The position numbers were made by a program, and so were the translations under genes. From contig CM065888.1 in the NCBI GenBank assembly GCA_033439255.1, forward strand, positions 2,108,001 through 2,172,000: 64,000 nucleotides of DNA. The letters are read 5' to 3'. Positions 11,327-23,560 of the stretch are shown here, one piece after another; the first letter of the stretch is position 1, and every line of letters starts with the position of its first letter. This DNA comes from Hericium rajendrae (Eukaryota; Basidiomycota; Agaricomycetes; Russulales; Hericiaceae). The notes below the pieces were generated by a model. It made no database searches and was not told the origin of the DNA. It was given only the letters and a program-made list of their open reading frames with translations.

Positions 11327-11773
11327 CCTCCAGAACCGGTACAATCATCGGAGCAGAATCCTGAGCATCAGGCAAGAAAGCAAGCAAATGCTCAGGAAAA
11401 GAGGGTGTAGACGTCGATGGGGAGTTCCTAGAACGACTAGGAAAGTCATGCTCATTGAAAGTGGCACACTCACTGATTACAGACTTGCGAGTCTGTGGAT
11501 TATAAAACTTCCAACCCTTGTACCCCTCCGGATAACCAATAAAGATGCACTTCTCCATATGAGGATCCAGGGACCTCCTTTTGTCCTTCTGCACATGCAC
11601 ATAGGCCGCACATTCCCACACTTGCAGACGTGAGACATCAGGCTTCGCACCATGCCAGAGTTGGTAGGGAGTGGTATTCTCGACGGCAGAGGTACCCACA
11701 TGGTTCCAAACGTGCACATAGGCTGCCAGACACTCACCCCAAAATGTCTTCAGCAGTCCAGACTCTGTCAGCA
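11327..11773 (-). pseudogene. Copia integrase, C-terminal part
   Basis: Minus-strand similarity to the Copia integrase tail: FWGECLAAYVHVWNHV, TPYQLWHGAKPDVSRLQVWE and CIFIGYPEGYKGWKFYNP are diagnostic. It is bounded by the solo LTR and MITE M2a. Fossil. Confidence 0.88.
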
Positions 11774-12354
11774 CATCAGGAAGGTTGACAACTTTCTGAT
11801 TGACCTGACAATTTCTAACCCTACTGACAGCTCCTGATTGACCTGATCCACCTGAAAGCAATCTTAACAGGCAAATATCTGATCAGACTTTTACATTTAA
11901 GTAAAGACATTTATTGTCAGATATATAAGTTTGTAATCTCTAACTAATAGATATAACAAAATCTCTGATATCTGAAATTTTCTAAATCTGAGAGTGTCTG
12001 ATCTGAGATTTTTTTCAAATCTGGAGGTCAAATATCTGAAAATTATCTGCAACTGTCTGAGAGCATCTGATGGTGTCTGACACTGTCTGATCCATCTGAC
12101 TGATATTTGACCTCCAGATTTGAAATCAGACACTCTCAGATTTTCAAAAATTTCAGATATCAAAGATTTTGATATATCTATTAGTTAGAGATTAAAAACT
12201 TATATATCTGACAATAAATGTCTTTTCTTGAATGTAAAAGTCTGATCAGATATTTGCTTCTCAAGATTGGTTTCAGGTGGATCAGGTCAATCAGAAGCTG
12301 TCAGTAGGGTTAGAAATTATCAGGTCAATCAGAAAGTTGTCAACCTTCCTGATG
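11774..12354 (-). mobile_element. MITE family M2, copy a (complete, fold-back)
   Basis: A 581-bp element with ends CATCAGGAAGGTTGACAAC and complement, flanked by CA on both sides. Its two arms are inverted copies for about 260 bp, so it could fold into a long hairpin. The centre carries repeated TCTGA/TCAGA words. It is inserted in the Copia integrase. Confidence 0.92.
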
Positions 12355-13501
12355 CATCATGGTAACCCCCTCATCCATCGTACAGTTTGCGCACTCAGCT
12401 ACTCCATTTTGCTGAGGCCTGTTCCACACAGTATGTTGATAAGTGATGCCTGCAGCAGTGGTAAAAGCAATGAACTTGTTCGACATGTACTCACCCCCCT
12501 TATCATCTCGCAAGCCCTTGATCTGCGAGTCAAAGTGATTCTCAGCATAAGCTTTGAATGCCTTGAAAGCAGCAAAGGCCCCATCCTTCGTGTGAAGCAG
12601 ATAGATGGCGCGAAAATGGGAGTAGTCGTCAATGAAGCTGATCCAGTACTTGTAACCTCCGATGGACTGAACAATGAGAGGGCCATGAAGATCTGTGTGA
12701 ATAAGCTGCAAAGGTGAGTCTGCACGAGATAAAGAGCTCGGAAAGGGATCTGCATGCATCTTGCCTGCGAAACAAGCGACACAGATTGGATCCGGTGTTG
12801 CAGACGACTGGAGATCAAGGCCAGTAATGAGATCTTCACAAATGAGGCATTGGACACCAGCAATGTGATGGTGACAGAGTCGACAATGCCAGAGAGACAT
12901 ATTGAGAGGTAGAGTCGATGCAAGATGTGCAAAGGCGATCGAGTGGACAGTGTGACCCTCGAGGAAGGCAGAGTTCAAGCCGTTGACTCGAGCAGTGAAG
13001 AACAGCTCACCAGCACGCTCGAATCACATACAGTCGCCTTTGATCACAACAGTGAAGCCCTTGACTCGAGTGAGAAAGAGAACTGAGAGGAGATTATTGC
13101 GGAGATCAGGGACATGAAGGACTCGAGTAAAGATGACTGGCTGCTGCTCCTTTCCTCTGACCACTGGTACAAACTGAACTGAGCCTACTCCTGCAGTATA
13201 AATGACCTTGTTGTCTGCGAGACGAACAGGAATGACGTGAGGAGTGTAGTCGATGAACCAATGGCGATGAGAGGTCATATGAGATGTGGCCCCAGTGTCT
13301 GTATTCCAGGAATTGTCAGCAACAAAGGAGGGTGAGGCAGAGGCTGCAAGAGAGAGTGAGAGTGAAGGACTTGCACTTCCAGCAAACTCTTGAACAACGA
13401 AGGCAGAATGAGCGACCGCGGGAGCTGCAAAGGTAGATCCTGATGCCATTGCCTTCTGCTTCTCATCCCAGGCCTTCCGATGATACTGTTCCTCGCTATG
13501 A
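12355..13501 (-). pseudogene. Copia protease and integrase N-terminal part
   Basis: Minus-strand Copia sequence: a protease-like DTGATSHMTSHRHWFIDYTP, a gag-pre-integrase zinc-binding block (HCRLCHHHIAGVQC, then CVACFAGK), and an integrase core with HTDLHGPL, FIDDYSHF and DDKGGEYMSNKF. It is bounded by MITE M2a and Helentron copy i. Fossil. Confidence 0.88.
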
Positions 13502-13559
13502 CTTGGTGGAAGAGGACCAATGCTGTGCATGGCAAAACGATTCCCTTTTTTTTTATCAT

Positions 13560-14176
13560 CAATAAAGGTATATAAATTATCATCATGTATGGCCATGTAC
13601 AGGTACACTGACATCTTGCATGCAGGCCTGTACCTCATGCCTTATACTTAGCATGTAGCATTGTGCTGGGGCCAGTGCCTCATGCATGCCTGCTACATCT
13701 CATGCCAGCCCACTATGCCTCATGTTCACTGGTCACACCCTATGCTGATCTACCACATCTTGATGTACCTTGTGGATGAGCCAGTGACAGCTTAGAGATG
13801 GCTACAGCTGAATGTCAGCATGTCAGCCAGCACAAGCATATACATACATTGTGTGTTGCTATGTGCAGGTGTATCACCTGCCTGTACCTTGTGCCTCATG
13901 CCTCATACACAGACATACTGAGCCATGCATAGGCTTAGTGCCTTATGCATGCTCACCATGCTACACTACATCTTGCATACAAGCCACCATCCCATAGATG
14001 CTTACTATACTTCATGTACAGGCCCACAGCATCTTGACACCCTGCACATACTTGCAGCACCCTGTGCATGGTCACCACACCCTGTTGATCTCTTGTACAA
14101 GCTAGTAGCATCCCTACATATGGGTCTGCATACCTTATGCTCATCCTCTATGTCTCATGCATGGCTCTCAATATCT
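13560..14176 (-). repeat. Degenerate minisatellite at the 3' end of Helentron copy i
   Basis: A run of loose repeats built on words such as TGCCTCATGCATG, GTACAGGCC and CATACACAG. The same run appears in inverted orientation at 20,400-21,070 at the 3' end of Helentron copy ii. Short ORFs here (Cys/His/Tyr-rich) are by-products of the repeat. Confidence 0.6.
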
Positions 14177-14550
14177 CACACTGTTAGATTCGGTAATTAT
14201 GGCAGCCATTGAGCTTTGCCAAAGTTGTTAAACCTTATCTACAAGTACTTACTGGTGTCATCAACATCCCAATTTAGTTGTGTTGTTTTATTCTGTTGTC
14301 GCTGCACTTGCCGTTTTCAACAGGTTATGGGCCCTGCTCATTCCTAACTCTCGTCATTCTTGCTCGTATTCTGTGGTCTACATCAGGCTTGTTTTGACAC
14401 CTGCTCCTTTCCTTGTGCTTCATCCTCAAACCAATCACTTGCAATGACTGGTAATCATGCATCAACCGTGTTCGGCCTGATCACTTGTCATTCAGCAGTC
14501 TCTCTCTCTATTCCCTATCCTTTCTAGTCATTCTTTTCGACATCACCATC

Positions 14551-15403
14551 ATGCAGTCCACCGAACGTGTTGACAAGCTGAAGAAGGGCAACTATGTGCA
14601 GTGGAGAATGGTCATGGAGGCACTTCTCATTGTAGCAGATCTGTGGGAGGTTGTTGGGCCAGAGGTGTCAGGGCTGGTGCCCAGAGGTGTGAAAGCAGTT
14701 CAGACGAGGGAGAAGAAGAGGTAACAGACATGCTTGAAGATCACGCTGAGTATTAAGTCCTCTCAGATGCCTTTCATCGTGGGTTTGGAGGATCCAAGAC
14801 TTATGTGAAAGACTTTGCAGGATATTCATCGCTCTGGGTCTGTCAATCACATCCTCTCCTTTTGACATCGCTTCTTCAGCATGACCAAGCTTGAGTCTGA
14901 GTCCACCATAGATTGGACTAGTCATGTCCATTTCATAGCCCTTGAGCTATCTCATTTTTCTGTTCCTGTCCAGGACATTGACATCATCCTTGTCATCACT
15001 GATGGTCTCCCTGAGGAGTATCAGTCGATCGTCACTGTCCTCGATGGAATCTCTTTTTCCGATCTCACTCTCAGCAGTGTCATGTCACATATCTCCGGCC
15101 TGGAGTCTCAGCTCAGCCATTCCCAGGACAGGCGCTCAGTATCTGACCAAGCCCTGATCGCTAGGCAGACTCAGTTCACAGGGTCATCCAGCAAGGACGT
15201 TACCTGCTACACCTGTGGTGGAAAAGGTCATACTATAGCAAAGATCTGTCCATCCAGTCAGTCTCATGTCAGGTTTGCAGAGGCAGATTTTGTGGAGAGC
15301 AATGGTGAGGAGTCTGTTCATCTGTTCAATCTGCACAAGTTGATGAACCTTTCCTTTGCCTCTTTTAATTGTTACTTTCTGCCAATGGTTGCCTCATTAT
15401 GTA
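14551..15403 (+). pseudogene. Copia-type gag of the gag-only element
   Basis: Plus-strand gag similarity: an N-terminal KLKKGNYVQWRMVMEALL block, a middle ITDGLPEEYQSIVTVLD block and a zinc knuckle CYTCGGKGHTIAKIC (C-x2-C-x4-H-x4-C) near 15,205-15,250. No protease, integrase or RT follows before the 3' LTR at 15,408. Broken fossil. Confidence 0.8.
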
Positions 15404-15904
15404 GGAGTGTTAGATTCGATAATTACGGCAGCCATTGGGCTTTGCTGAAGTTGTTAAACATTATCTACAAGTACTTACATCAGGAAGGTTGACAACTTTC
15501 TGATTGACCTGACAATTTTTAACCCTACTGACAGCTTCTGATTGACCTGATCCACCTGAAAGCAATCTTGGGAAGCAAATATCTGATCAGACTTTTACAT
15601 TCAAGAAAAGACATTTATTGTCAGATATATAAGTTTTTAATCTTTAACTAATAGATATATCAAAATCTTTGATATCTGAAATTTTTGAAAATCTGAGAGT
15701 GTCTGATTTCAAATCTGGAGGTCAAATATCAGTCAGATGGATCAGACAGTGTCAGACACCATCAGATGCTCTCAGACAGTTGCAGATAATTTTCAGATAT
15801 TTGACCTCCAGATTTGAAAAAAATCTCAGATTACGATTCCTTAGAATCGTTTACTCTATACCGCCTTTTCATAGTGAAAACGACACCAAAACGATGACGA
15901 TGCC

Positions 15905-15980
15905 CATTAGGCAGTTGGCTTATATAATCACATATCTTCAATCTAACGAGTTTGCAGGTTCAACTCCAGCTCTAGCCAAA
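15905..15980 (+). other. tRNA-like segment with B-box, Helentron copy ii
   Basis: GGTTCAACTCC at 15,957-15,967 fits the pol III B-box, with GGCAGTTGGCTTATATAA upstream in the A-box position. The anticodon-arm region is degraded. The position, about 75-150 bp from the element's 5' terminus, is the same in all Helentron-like copies here. Confidence 0.55.
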
Positions 15981-15984
15981 CTTT

Positions 15985-16530
15985 GTTGATTTAATGTAAC
16001 TTGATCAGTTCTCAACCAATTCACCTGTTCTCAAATGCATCTGGATCTGCTCATTTATTGCTTTCTGACAGTATTTTTTGCATCCTGATCTGTGCAGAAC
16101 TCATAGAATGCAATGAATTTCTACATTTTCCCTCTATGACACTTGAACTTGAGCTAACTCAGTCCATTCTTCACCAATTTACTCATTCTCAAATGCGTCT
16201 AAATCTACTTACTTATAGCTTTGCTACCATACTTCATGCATCCAAATCGGTTAAGAACTCACAGAATGCAAAGTGTTTCTTTTTTCCTCTTCTAAAATGC
16301 TTGAACCCTAGCTAACTAGGCCAATTCTCAACCAATTTACTCGTTCTAAAATGCATCAGAATCTACTTATTGATAGCTTTCTGACAGTACGTCATACGTC
16401 AGGATCGGTGCAAAACTCGCAGAATGCGAATTGTTTCTGCATTTTCCCCTAGAATGCTTGAACTCCAGCTAACTTAATCAGTACTCGACCGATTCACTTG
16501 TTCTCAAATGCATCCAAATATACCAGAAAG
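15985..16530 (+). repeat. Tandem repeat, about 155 bp, 3.5 units
   Basis: Units share words such as ACCAATTTACTCATTCTCAA, ATGCATC, GAACTCACAGAATGCAA and CTTGAAC..GCTAACT. They recur at roughly 155-bp steps. Inverted counterparts lie at 39,300-39,850 in Helentron copy i. No ORF is conserved. Confidence 0.65.
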
Positions 16531-16683
16531 CTGGTCTCCAACACAATTTACTGCTTATAGAAAGATACAGCCACTAAAATGATACACAGCAAACAAATGT
16601 ACATACTGTTTATTGATAAAATGAGCAAAAAATGCAATTTATCGGTAGCAGTGGGTCCTGAGACTCGGTCATGTGATCTTACA

Positions 16684-17461
16684 AGACCTTGTGCGGCCGA
16701 ACAAGGTCTTAGCGCCTGCTTACATAAGCATAAGTCGCTTAGAGAGCCAATACACTGTATACAGTGATTGCTTTATAGCTCTGCAACAAAGCAATCAATC
16801 GACAAATGGTAAATTGTGTTCATATACCTTGGATTACATCTTTCCAACCCAATTTAGAATACAAAAATCAGATCACTGTAAGCAGAGATATTCTTCGATT
16901 TATATGCTATATTAGCAAAACAGTATTGTCTCCTATCTCAACAACCAATGGTGCTATGATGTTGTACACTGTATTGTTAGAAAGCTATTGTAAATCTGAG
17001 TTCAACAAGCCCTCATACATCATGATTCATGCAGTATTAGCAGAGCTATAAAGCAAACAGTCTGCCACATCATCATAGACATATAGTCCAATAGGTCAGC
17101 ATTTTGTCATGCTATTTTGTTGTTTGTGGCACTATTCTAGAGCTATTGTAAATCTGATTCTAACAAGCTTTAACTCATTCTGATTGATGTGGTATTGAGA
17201 GCTCTATGGCCTGATCTCTATGCCACATCATCAGCAGAAAGTTGGTGATGGCCCTACACCATCATTGGACACCTCAGCCGCAACTCGCTGCAGATGGGGA
17301 CTGGGCGTGTCCAAGCCTTGTAGTCAGTGTGCACTACTGGTAGTATCACACTGACTTCAAAGCTATCTGAAGAAAAGAAGAGAGAGCAAAGAGCGCAACA
17401 TCAACTACTGCTGACATAAGCTAAGCACAGCCACCAGACCTTGTGCGGCCGAACAAGGTCT
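16684..17461. repeat. 778-bp segment bounded by two identical imperfect palindromes
   Basis: Each end is a 26-bp imperfect palindrome beginning AGACCTTGT, ending ACAAGGTCT, with GCGGCCGA in the centre. The inverted counterpart in Helentron copy i is 38,356-39,141, where the centre reads TTGGCCGC. Identical palindromes at both ends are direct and inverted repeats at once, so this could be a small element with hairpin termini fixed in the ancestor of both copies. Confidence 0.6.
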
Positions 17462-17519
17462 GCTATTGATCACGTGATTGGCCATTGGCTTTGTTCAACA
17501 ATACAATGTTTGACATTGA

Positions 17520-18640
17520 TCATATATTCAATCTTGAATCTTGTTTGATTAGACATACAACTAGACTACTATTATAATTGTAGATATTACAAGTATTTAT
17601 AATATAAGTATATATAATAGTGTATATCATATATCGAGCTGAGTATAATAAGATATGACAAGTGTGTACTGTATTACATACCAGATTATATATATAATAA
17701 GGTACTAAGATATATAACATAGCAGAAAATATAGAGTTATCAGAGGTAGGAGCTGAACTACTCATGATTGAATTAGATTAAATAGTGTTTTTTTATATGC
17801 TTTAGGGTTCGACACGAGTCAGAGTCACCTGTAGGTCAACACAGGTATACCCACGAAATTGACCTGCAGATATCTAACTTGTAGATCTAGATCACCTGGT
17901 GGCTGAGACCTGTACAAATCCAGATCAAAGTTGTGCTCAAACCCATTGACCTGTGAGTGACCTTTGGGTAACCTGCTATCCAAACTTTATTTTGGTTAAC
18001 ATATTATATTGCAAAGTTCAAATCTATATGTCATGATCCCTAACTAACTACATACTATATGTCATCTGCCAACACTAACTTACAGCTCCAATCACATATG
18101 TCCATTATCACTATATCTTGTCATACCTATGAAGTGTACAAAGTCCACAAGCAAGACATGGATTCAAAAGGCTGCATGCGACATACTTGTGGCATCAACA
18201 TGGGCATGTGCATGTCGGTGGGGCAGCTTTGAGTATGTGTGTGCACATGGGCTAGCACATGTGCAAGGGGAGCATATGTGGGTGCTGGTGTACTGGCATA
18301 GCTGTGGGCATGCACACACAAATGACATCACCAGCTTGGATGAAAATTGGGAATGAGACTGGGGAGGGTGCATTTTGATTGTTGAATAGCACTGATGGCA
18401 TATAAAACTTGCCTCACATTGGGCTTCTGTCAGACGAATGATATGACAGCATGCATAGTGGCATGTGTGATGTCCATGGGCACGAATGCACACATGTAGT
18501 TTGAGCAATGGACTATGGGATGGTGGGGGCATGCAGTCAAAAATGTGTATGCTGGCAGGGCATGTATTGGTAGATGTACACTGTCTCAGACATGCAAGGA
18601 TATGCAAAGCTGTTTGTGGACAACTGCGCATTGTTGAGGC
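17520..18640. other. AT-rich non-coding stretch of Helentron copy ii
   Basis: No gene seen. Short ORFs (Met/His/Cys-rich, 18,127-18,640) come from low-complexity TGCATG-type sequence. The same sequence is found inverted at 32,130-32,410 and 35,395-35,690 and, for the left part, at 37,360-38,330. Confidence 0.55.
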
Positions 18641-18959
18641 ATGCTAGGCACTGCTCAGATGATCAGCAAAAAGATGTCAAGCCTTGCTGTTGTAGCAACA
18701 ATGCTGTAGCAACAAGACCTGACAGGCATTGTGAGCCTTGCAGTTGCAGCGCTAGACTGGCACTGTGCATGCTCTTACTGTTGTGAGTGGGAATTAAATC
18801 TCTGGTGCACATGAGTGCTGGTTGTCGAAGATGGGTGAGGGCCGGTTGGCTGGTTGACCTGTTGATGAGGACGATGGAAGAAGCACAGATGGTACACGAG
18901 ATATGGTGGATGATGTCAAAAAATGGTGGGATGTCATAAAACCCATCAAACATCATGAA

Positions 18960-19410
18960 ACTTGTCGAAGAACAGTGAAAAATGAGAGCCTTGCCTGTTA
19001 TCGAGTAAGACTTCTGAGATCAGTATAGTACAATGAAATAAAAGGCTTTTGGACTCACCTAGAAGCCTCTCGAATCTCCATAACACCCATCCTGCCATTG
19101 AATTGAGGAGATATGGTGAAAAGGGGAGGATTAAGATGAAGAAACAAAGAGGAGGGCATCGTAAAAGTGAGACACAACTTTAAGACCAACTGACTTGCAA
19201 GTGACCTGTGATGTCACAGATACCTGACCTGCAGCTCCAGATCACCCAGTGGTGCAAATCTGCATGGATCCAGGTCAGCACCTTGGACAGATAGAATACC
19301 TGCAAGTTCAGATCTAGGTCACCCACGAGTGCACTTGTGTTGAACCCTAATATACTTAAAGTGATGTTTGCACAATTGATGCTCTCAGGCATTTGTATAA
19401 GTTTTTTGTT
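18960..19410 (-). other. Start-exon/intron-like module, degenerate copy
   Basis: The inverse counterpart at 31,280-31,420 reads GGCTTCTAGGTGAGTCCAAAAGCC followed by an imperfect hairpin. Here the corresponding hairpin region is near 18,985-19,015. It resembles the modules in elements Ta-Td. No ORF of substance. Confidence 0.4.
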
Positions 19411-19865
19411 ACTCTAAACCTTCATGCTAATCGACAGGCAATTTTACCAGAAAGTAGTTGCCATATTTGGTCACTAATTTCTGCCAGTATACAAAATATG
19501 GTTTGAAGGTAAGAATTCAATTTTTATAGTATTTTATGCATGTAAAATAGAAAAATACTGACTAGATTATACATTGAAGAGATATAAGCTCTATTAAAAA
19601 AAACTGGTATGATTTATATTATTTTTTGTAAAAGTCAGAAAAAAATCCAAATATAGAAATCAAATTCTGCCTTTGGTGCTAGCAGCAATGCATACAAATC
19701 AATAGAAGGTGCACAGGCTAACAGGAAATGTATGAGGTAGTAGAAGCATACATAAGTTTGTTGTGATGCTCATAGGTTGATACATGTGTAAGCAGATTAA
19801 CAAAAGTATGCATAGGTCAAAAAATGTGAGCCAAGAGTGCATATATGAGTCGGTGTAGTGTGTAT

Positions 19866-20400
19866 CATCTGAAAAATTGAAATTTCATATAGCCCAGTAT
19901 TGATCTATATGTTTTATCATAGCACTATAAGGTCTATCACTATTTATGCTACCACAGTTCTCAACTATGTAAGACTATGAGGCCTATCATAGCTATCATA
20001 ATAGTAGTTGGACACTATATAGTGCTACATGTTTCTGAAGGATAGCTATAGTTCTTGTACAAATCATATAAATTCAAAGGCTTGCTCTGATCTATATGGT
20101 CCCTACTATGATCCCTGCTATTAGTACTGTCTCAGATCAATTAGGTACAAGAGATATAAAGCCAAAATCAATTATATTTCATACAGCTACTAGTACAATC
20201 AAGTATATTACAAGTTCAAACAGTGCACACATGCACAATAGTACACATCATGTACAGGTAGAGCTATGTGCAGGCATGTGTGCACTGGTAAGGCACAACA
20301 AAAGTACATATGTGCATAAGGCACTAGGTTCATACATAAGGCATAATAAGTGTCATAGCTGTGCAGGAGGTCCAGTGGCCATGCTCACCAATGTTAAGCT
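19866..20400. mobile_element. CATCTG-family element Te, one end (copy in Helentron ii)
   Basis: The terminus CATCTGAAAAATTG at 19,866 is followed by a subterminal region dense in TAGCTATCATAGC words. The inverse counterpart ends at 30,095 in Helentron copy i with the same flanking dinucleotide AT. I could not place the other terminus. Confidence 0.5.
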
Positions 20401-21070
20401 GTAGTGGGCCTATATGTAAGATGCAATGCGCAGTGAGGATGTGTAAGATATTGAGAGCCATGCACGAGGCATAAAGAGTGAGCATAAGGCATACAGGCCC
20501 ATATGTAAGGCTGCTACTAGCTTGTACAGGAGATCAACAGGGTGTGGTGACCATGCACAGGGTGCTACAAGTATGTGCAGAGTGTCAAGATGCTATGGGC
20601 CTGTACATGAAGTACAGTAAGCATCTATAGGATGGTGGCTTGTATGCAAGATGTAGTGTAGCATGATGAGCATACATAAGGCACTAAGCCTATGCATGGC
20701 TTGGTATGTCTGTGTATGAGGCATGAGGCACAAGGTACAGGCAGGTGACACACCTGCACATAGCAACACACAATGCATGTATATAGTTGTGCTGGCTGAC
20801 ATGCTCACATTCAGCTGTAGTCATCTCTAAGCTGTCACTGGCCCATCCACAAGGTACATCGAGATGTGGTAGACCAGCATAGGGTGTGACCAGTGAACAT
20901 GAGGCATAGTGAGCTGGCATGAGGTGTAGCAGGCATGCATGAGGCATTGGCCCCAGCACAATGCTACATGCCAAGTATAAGGCATGAGGTACAGGCCTGC
21001 ATGCAAGATGTCAGTATACCTGTACATGGCCATACATGACGGTAATTTATATACCTTCATTGATGATAAA
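20400..21070 (+). repeat. Degenerate minisatellite at the 3' end of Helentron copy ii
   Basis: Inverted counterpart of 13,560-14,176, built on GTACAGGC, TGAGGCAT and TGCATGAGG words. It lies just inside the element's 3' end in both copies. Confidence 0.6.
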
Positions 21071-22619
21071 AAAAAGGAATCGTTTTGCCATGCACAGCAT
21101 TGGCCCTCTTCCACCAAGTCAGACACTCTCAGATTTAGAAAATTTCAGATATCAGAGATTTTGTTATATCTATTAGTTAGAGATTACAAACTTATATATC
21201 TGACAATAAATGTCTTTACTTAAATATAAAAGTTTGATCAGATATTTGCCTGTTAAGATTGCTTTCAGGTGGATCAGGTCAATCAGGAGCTGTCAGTAGG
21301 GTTAGAAATTGTCAGGTCAATCAGAAAGTTGTCAACCTTTCTGATGTACCAGTGTCATCAACATCTGAAAAATTTGCCAGTGGTACATAGCTCTATAAAG
21401 TCTATATAGATCTCCTAGCTTCATAGTATTGCCCTTTATTGTATAGCCCACATAGCCAAAGGGTGATGCTATGTAGTGCTATGAGGCTCAAAGGTGATAC
21501 TATGGAGTGCTATGGAGTGCTATCATAGCTATGAGGGCTGACTATGTAGCTATCATAGTATGACTAGCTATAAAAGCTATCAGTATCTATCAAAGCTATA
21601 AGGCTTATGTGTCTTACATATCCTATATTCAATATGTGTCTCACATATCCTATGTATAATATATGTCTCACATATCCTACATTCAATATGTGTCTCAAAT
21701 ATCTTATATTTAATATGTAGACCTAATATACATATCTCAGCAATAAAATTTATTAAAACATTAGATCTTTTCTACAATTATATCAAAATTAATAACACAT
21801 GATCACACAGATATAAAGTGTTTCAATGCATCAAGATTATATTGATATCACAAACACTACTACTAACTAAAAAGTGAAAATATAAGTAAGAAAATAAAAA
21901 GATAAGATAAGATAAGATAAGATAAGTAAAAGGATATAAGATAAGAGAATATAAGAAACTAGATAAGAAAAACATGAGTCTTAGAAGATAAAGATAACAC
22001 ATAAGAACTTACCAAAGTAACAAAAAGCGAAATCTAAAAAACTAACTTAAAGACATTAGCATAAGTATAAGCAATAAGAGATCAACAATTAAAACATTAC
22101 CTTAAAGACAGCAACAACGAGCAAGAAACAATGAGTGAGCAGAAAACAACGAGCGAGCAGAAAACAACAACGAGCAAGTGAAAAACAACAACGAGCGAGC
22201 AAATGACGTCGACGAAGGCATCGACGTGGCAAGAGATAGTGGGAGTTAAAGAGCAAGAGGCAACGTGCATCGCACGAGCCTTATATATGAATCCTGGGTG
22301 GAGCCAGGATTCGTGACTGCCGGGTGCTTGCTGAGCGTCACGTCAGAGACTGGGGCCAAACCTCACTAAATGGCCTTGGCTCCCTGTGAGCATCGTGTAC
22401 AGTAGATACTTACCATGCTCATTCATTCAAATTGTATGTACAATTTATAGCTCTAATGTTTTTTTCTAAATTTATGTGATTTTATTTGATTTGCTGTGGT
22501 TCAAGAAATGTAGTTTTGCTCGTTTGGTGGCTGAAGCACCAAAACGACGTGTCAAAGTTCGTCTCTATCGCTGTCTCCACCACCTCCACTCTCTACTCTC
22601 TTCCCTCCACCCTCCTCCT

Positions 22620-22758
22620 CTCTCTCTGACTTGTCGGACCGCATGCCGGAGGGACTCAGGAGGATGCAGAGGGCCTAAAAGGTGAGTAAAAAAAGTCTTT
22701 TATTTTGTTTATTCATGCTAATGTCGAGAGTATCGCTCGAATGAGCGATACTCTTGAC
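22620..22758 (+). other. Start-exon / intron / hairpin module in Ta
   Basis: ATGCAGAGGGCC is followed by AAAAGGTGAGTAAAAAAAGTC, a good 5' splice site. Then come a branch-like TGCTAAT and AG, and a near-perfect hairpin AGAGTATCGCTC / GAGCGATACTCT (22,727-22,753). Matching modules lie in Tb, Tc and Td. The conserved splice signals suggest a transcribed leader; the product is unknown. Confidence 0.5.
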
Positions 22759-22899
22759 TTCTTTTGCTCTCCTGTGCTCTCAACCCCCCTCATCTTCGAC
22801 TGCCGCCCCTCCAGCGACACTCTGCTGCCTCGCTCTCGCGCACCCTCTGCGCCCTTTCGACTGCCCACCACCCCATCAACAACACCCTCAGCCCAACCG

Positions 22900-23560
22900 C
22901 AGCCCACCCTCACAGCCCGTGCATGACCCATGCATGACCCACCTGGCATCCGGACCATGACATGAGCAGACGCGGATGACATACAGCCCGTCGAGGCAGC
23001 CCGTCACCGATGCCAACAGCCCATCGCCAACGCCAACAGCCCAGCAACAATGCGGGAATCCCAGCGATGACACAGGAACCCCAGTGACAATGCTGCCAGC
23101 CCAGTGACGATGCCGCCAGCTCAGCGATGATGCAGGACAGCCTGTCGATGATGCAGGCAGCCCGTCGACAATGCAGGATGCCCGTCGACAACATGGGGAG
23201 TGCCCTCACGCATAGGCCCGCATTGGCCCAGTGCCTCATGCACAGGCCCACAGCAGCCCATGCTCTGTGCATGCCCCCTGCACCTCGTGCATGGGCTTGC
23301 TGCCCTCCATGCTTCGTGTACCGCTCATGGGCCTCGCATCTCCTGTATGTAGGCTGCCGTGTTGCGCACGAGCCCGCGACAACCCAGTGCCTTGTGCACG
23401 GACTCATGGCAGCGTGCACAGGCCCACCGCTCCTGACGCTTTGCACACGTCCCCTGCCTCGTGTATGGGCCCGTGCCTCATGTAGAGGCCCACCGCCTCA
23501 CGTACAGGCCCGCCGTCTCACACACGGACCCCATACACCATGCCTTTCACGTGCTGGCCT
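22900..23560 (+). repeat. GC-rich degenerate repeat in Ta
   Basis: First a run of CCCAGCGATGACGC-like words (22,990-23,180), then about 30-bp loose repeats built on TCRTGCACAGGCCC. It is open in several frames on both strands (up to about 178 codons), but these peptides are repeat artefacts. Similar blocks lie in Td, Tb and Tc. Confidence 0.6.

Larger units (their letters stand above)
15831..21118 (+). mobile_element. Helentron-like element, copy ii (5.3 kb, structurally complete)
   Basis: Starts TTACGATTCCTTAGAATCGT (hairpin terminus) and ends CCTCTTCCACCAAG, inserted between A and T of MITE M2b with no duplication. The subterminal inverse repeat GGAATCGT lies near 21,076, followed by a stem GCCA...TGGC with an inner TGC...GCA. 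No protein domain is recognised. Parts in order: tRNA-like module, about 155-bp tandem units, a segment bounded by palindromes (16,684-17,461), AT-rich stretches, one end of a CATCTG element (19,866) and a 3' minisatellite. It is nearly collinear, in inverse, with parts of copy i. Confidence 0.75.
15478..21346 (+). mobile_element. MITE family M2, copy b, split by Helentron copy ii
   Basis: The left part is 15,478-15,830 and the right part 21,119-21,346, with flanking duplication TA on both sides. Without the Helentron it matches the complete copy at 11,774-12,354 in reverse orientation. It is inserted in the 3' LTR of the gag-only Copia element, which fixes the order of insertion. Confidence 0.88.
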
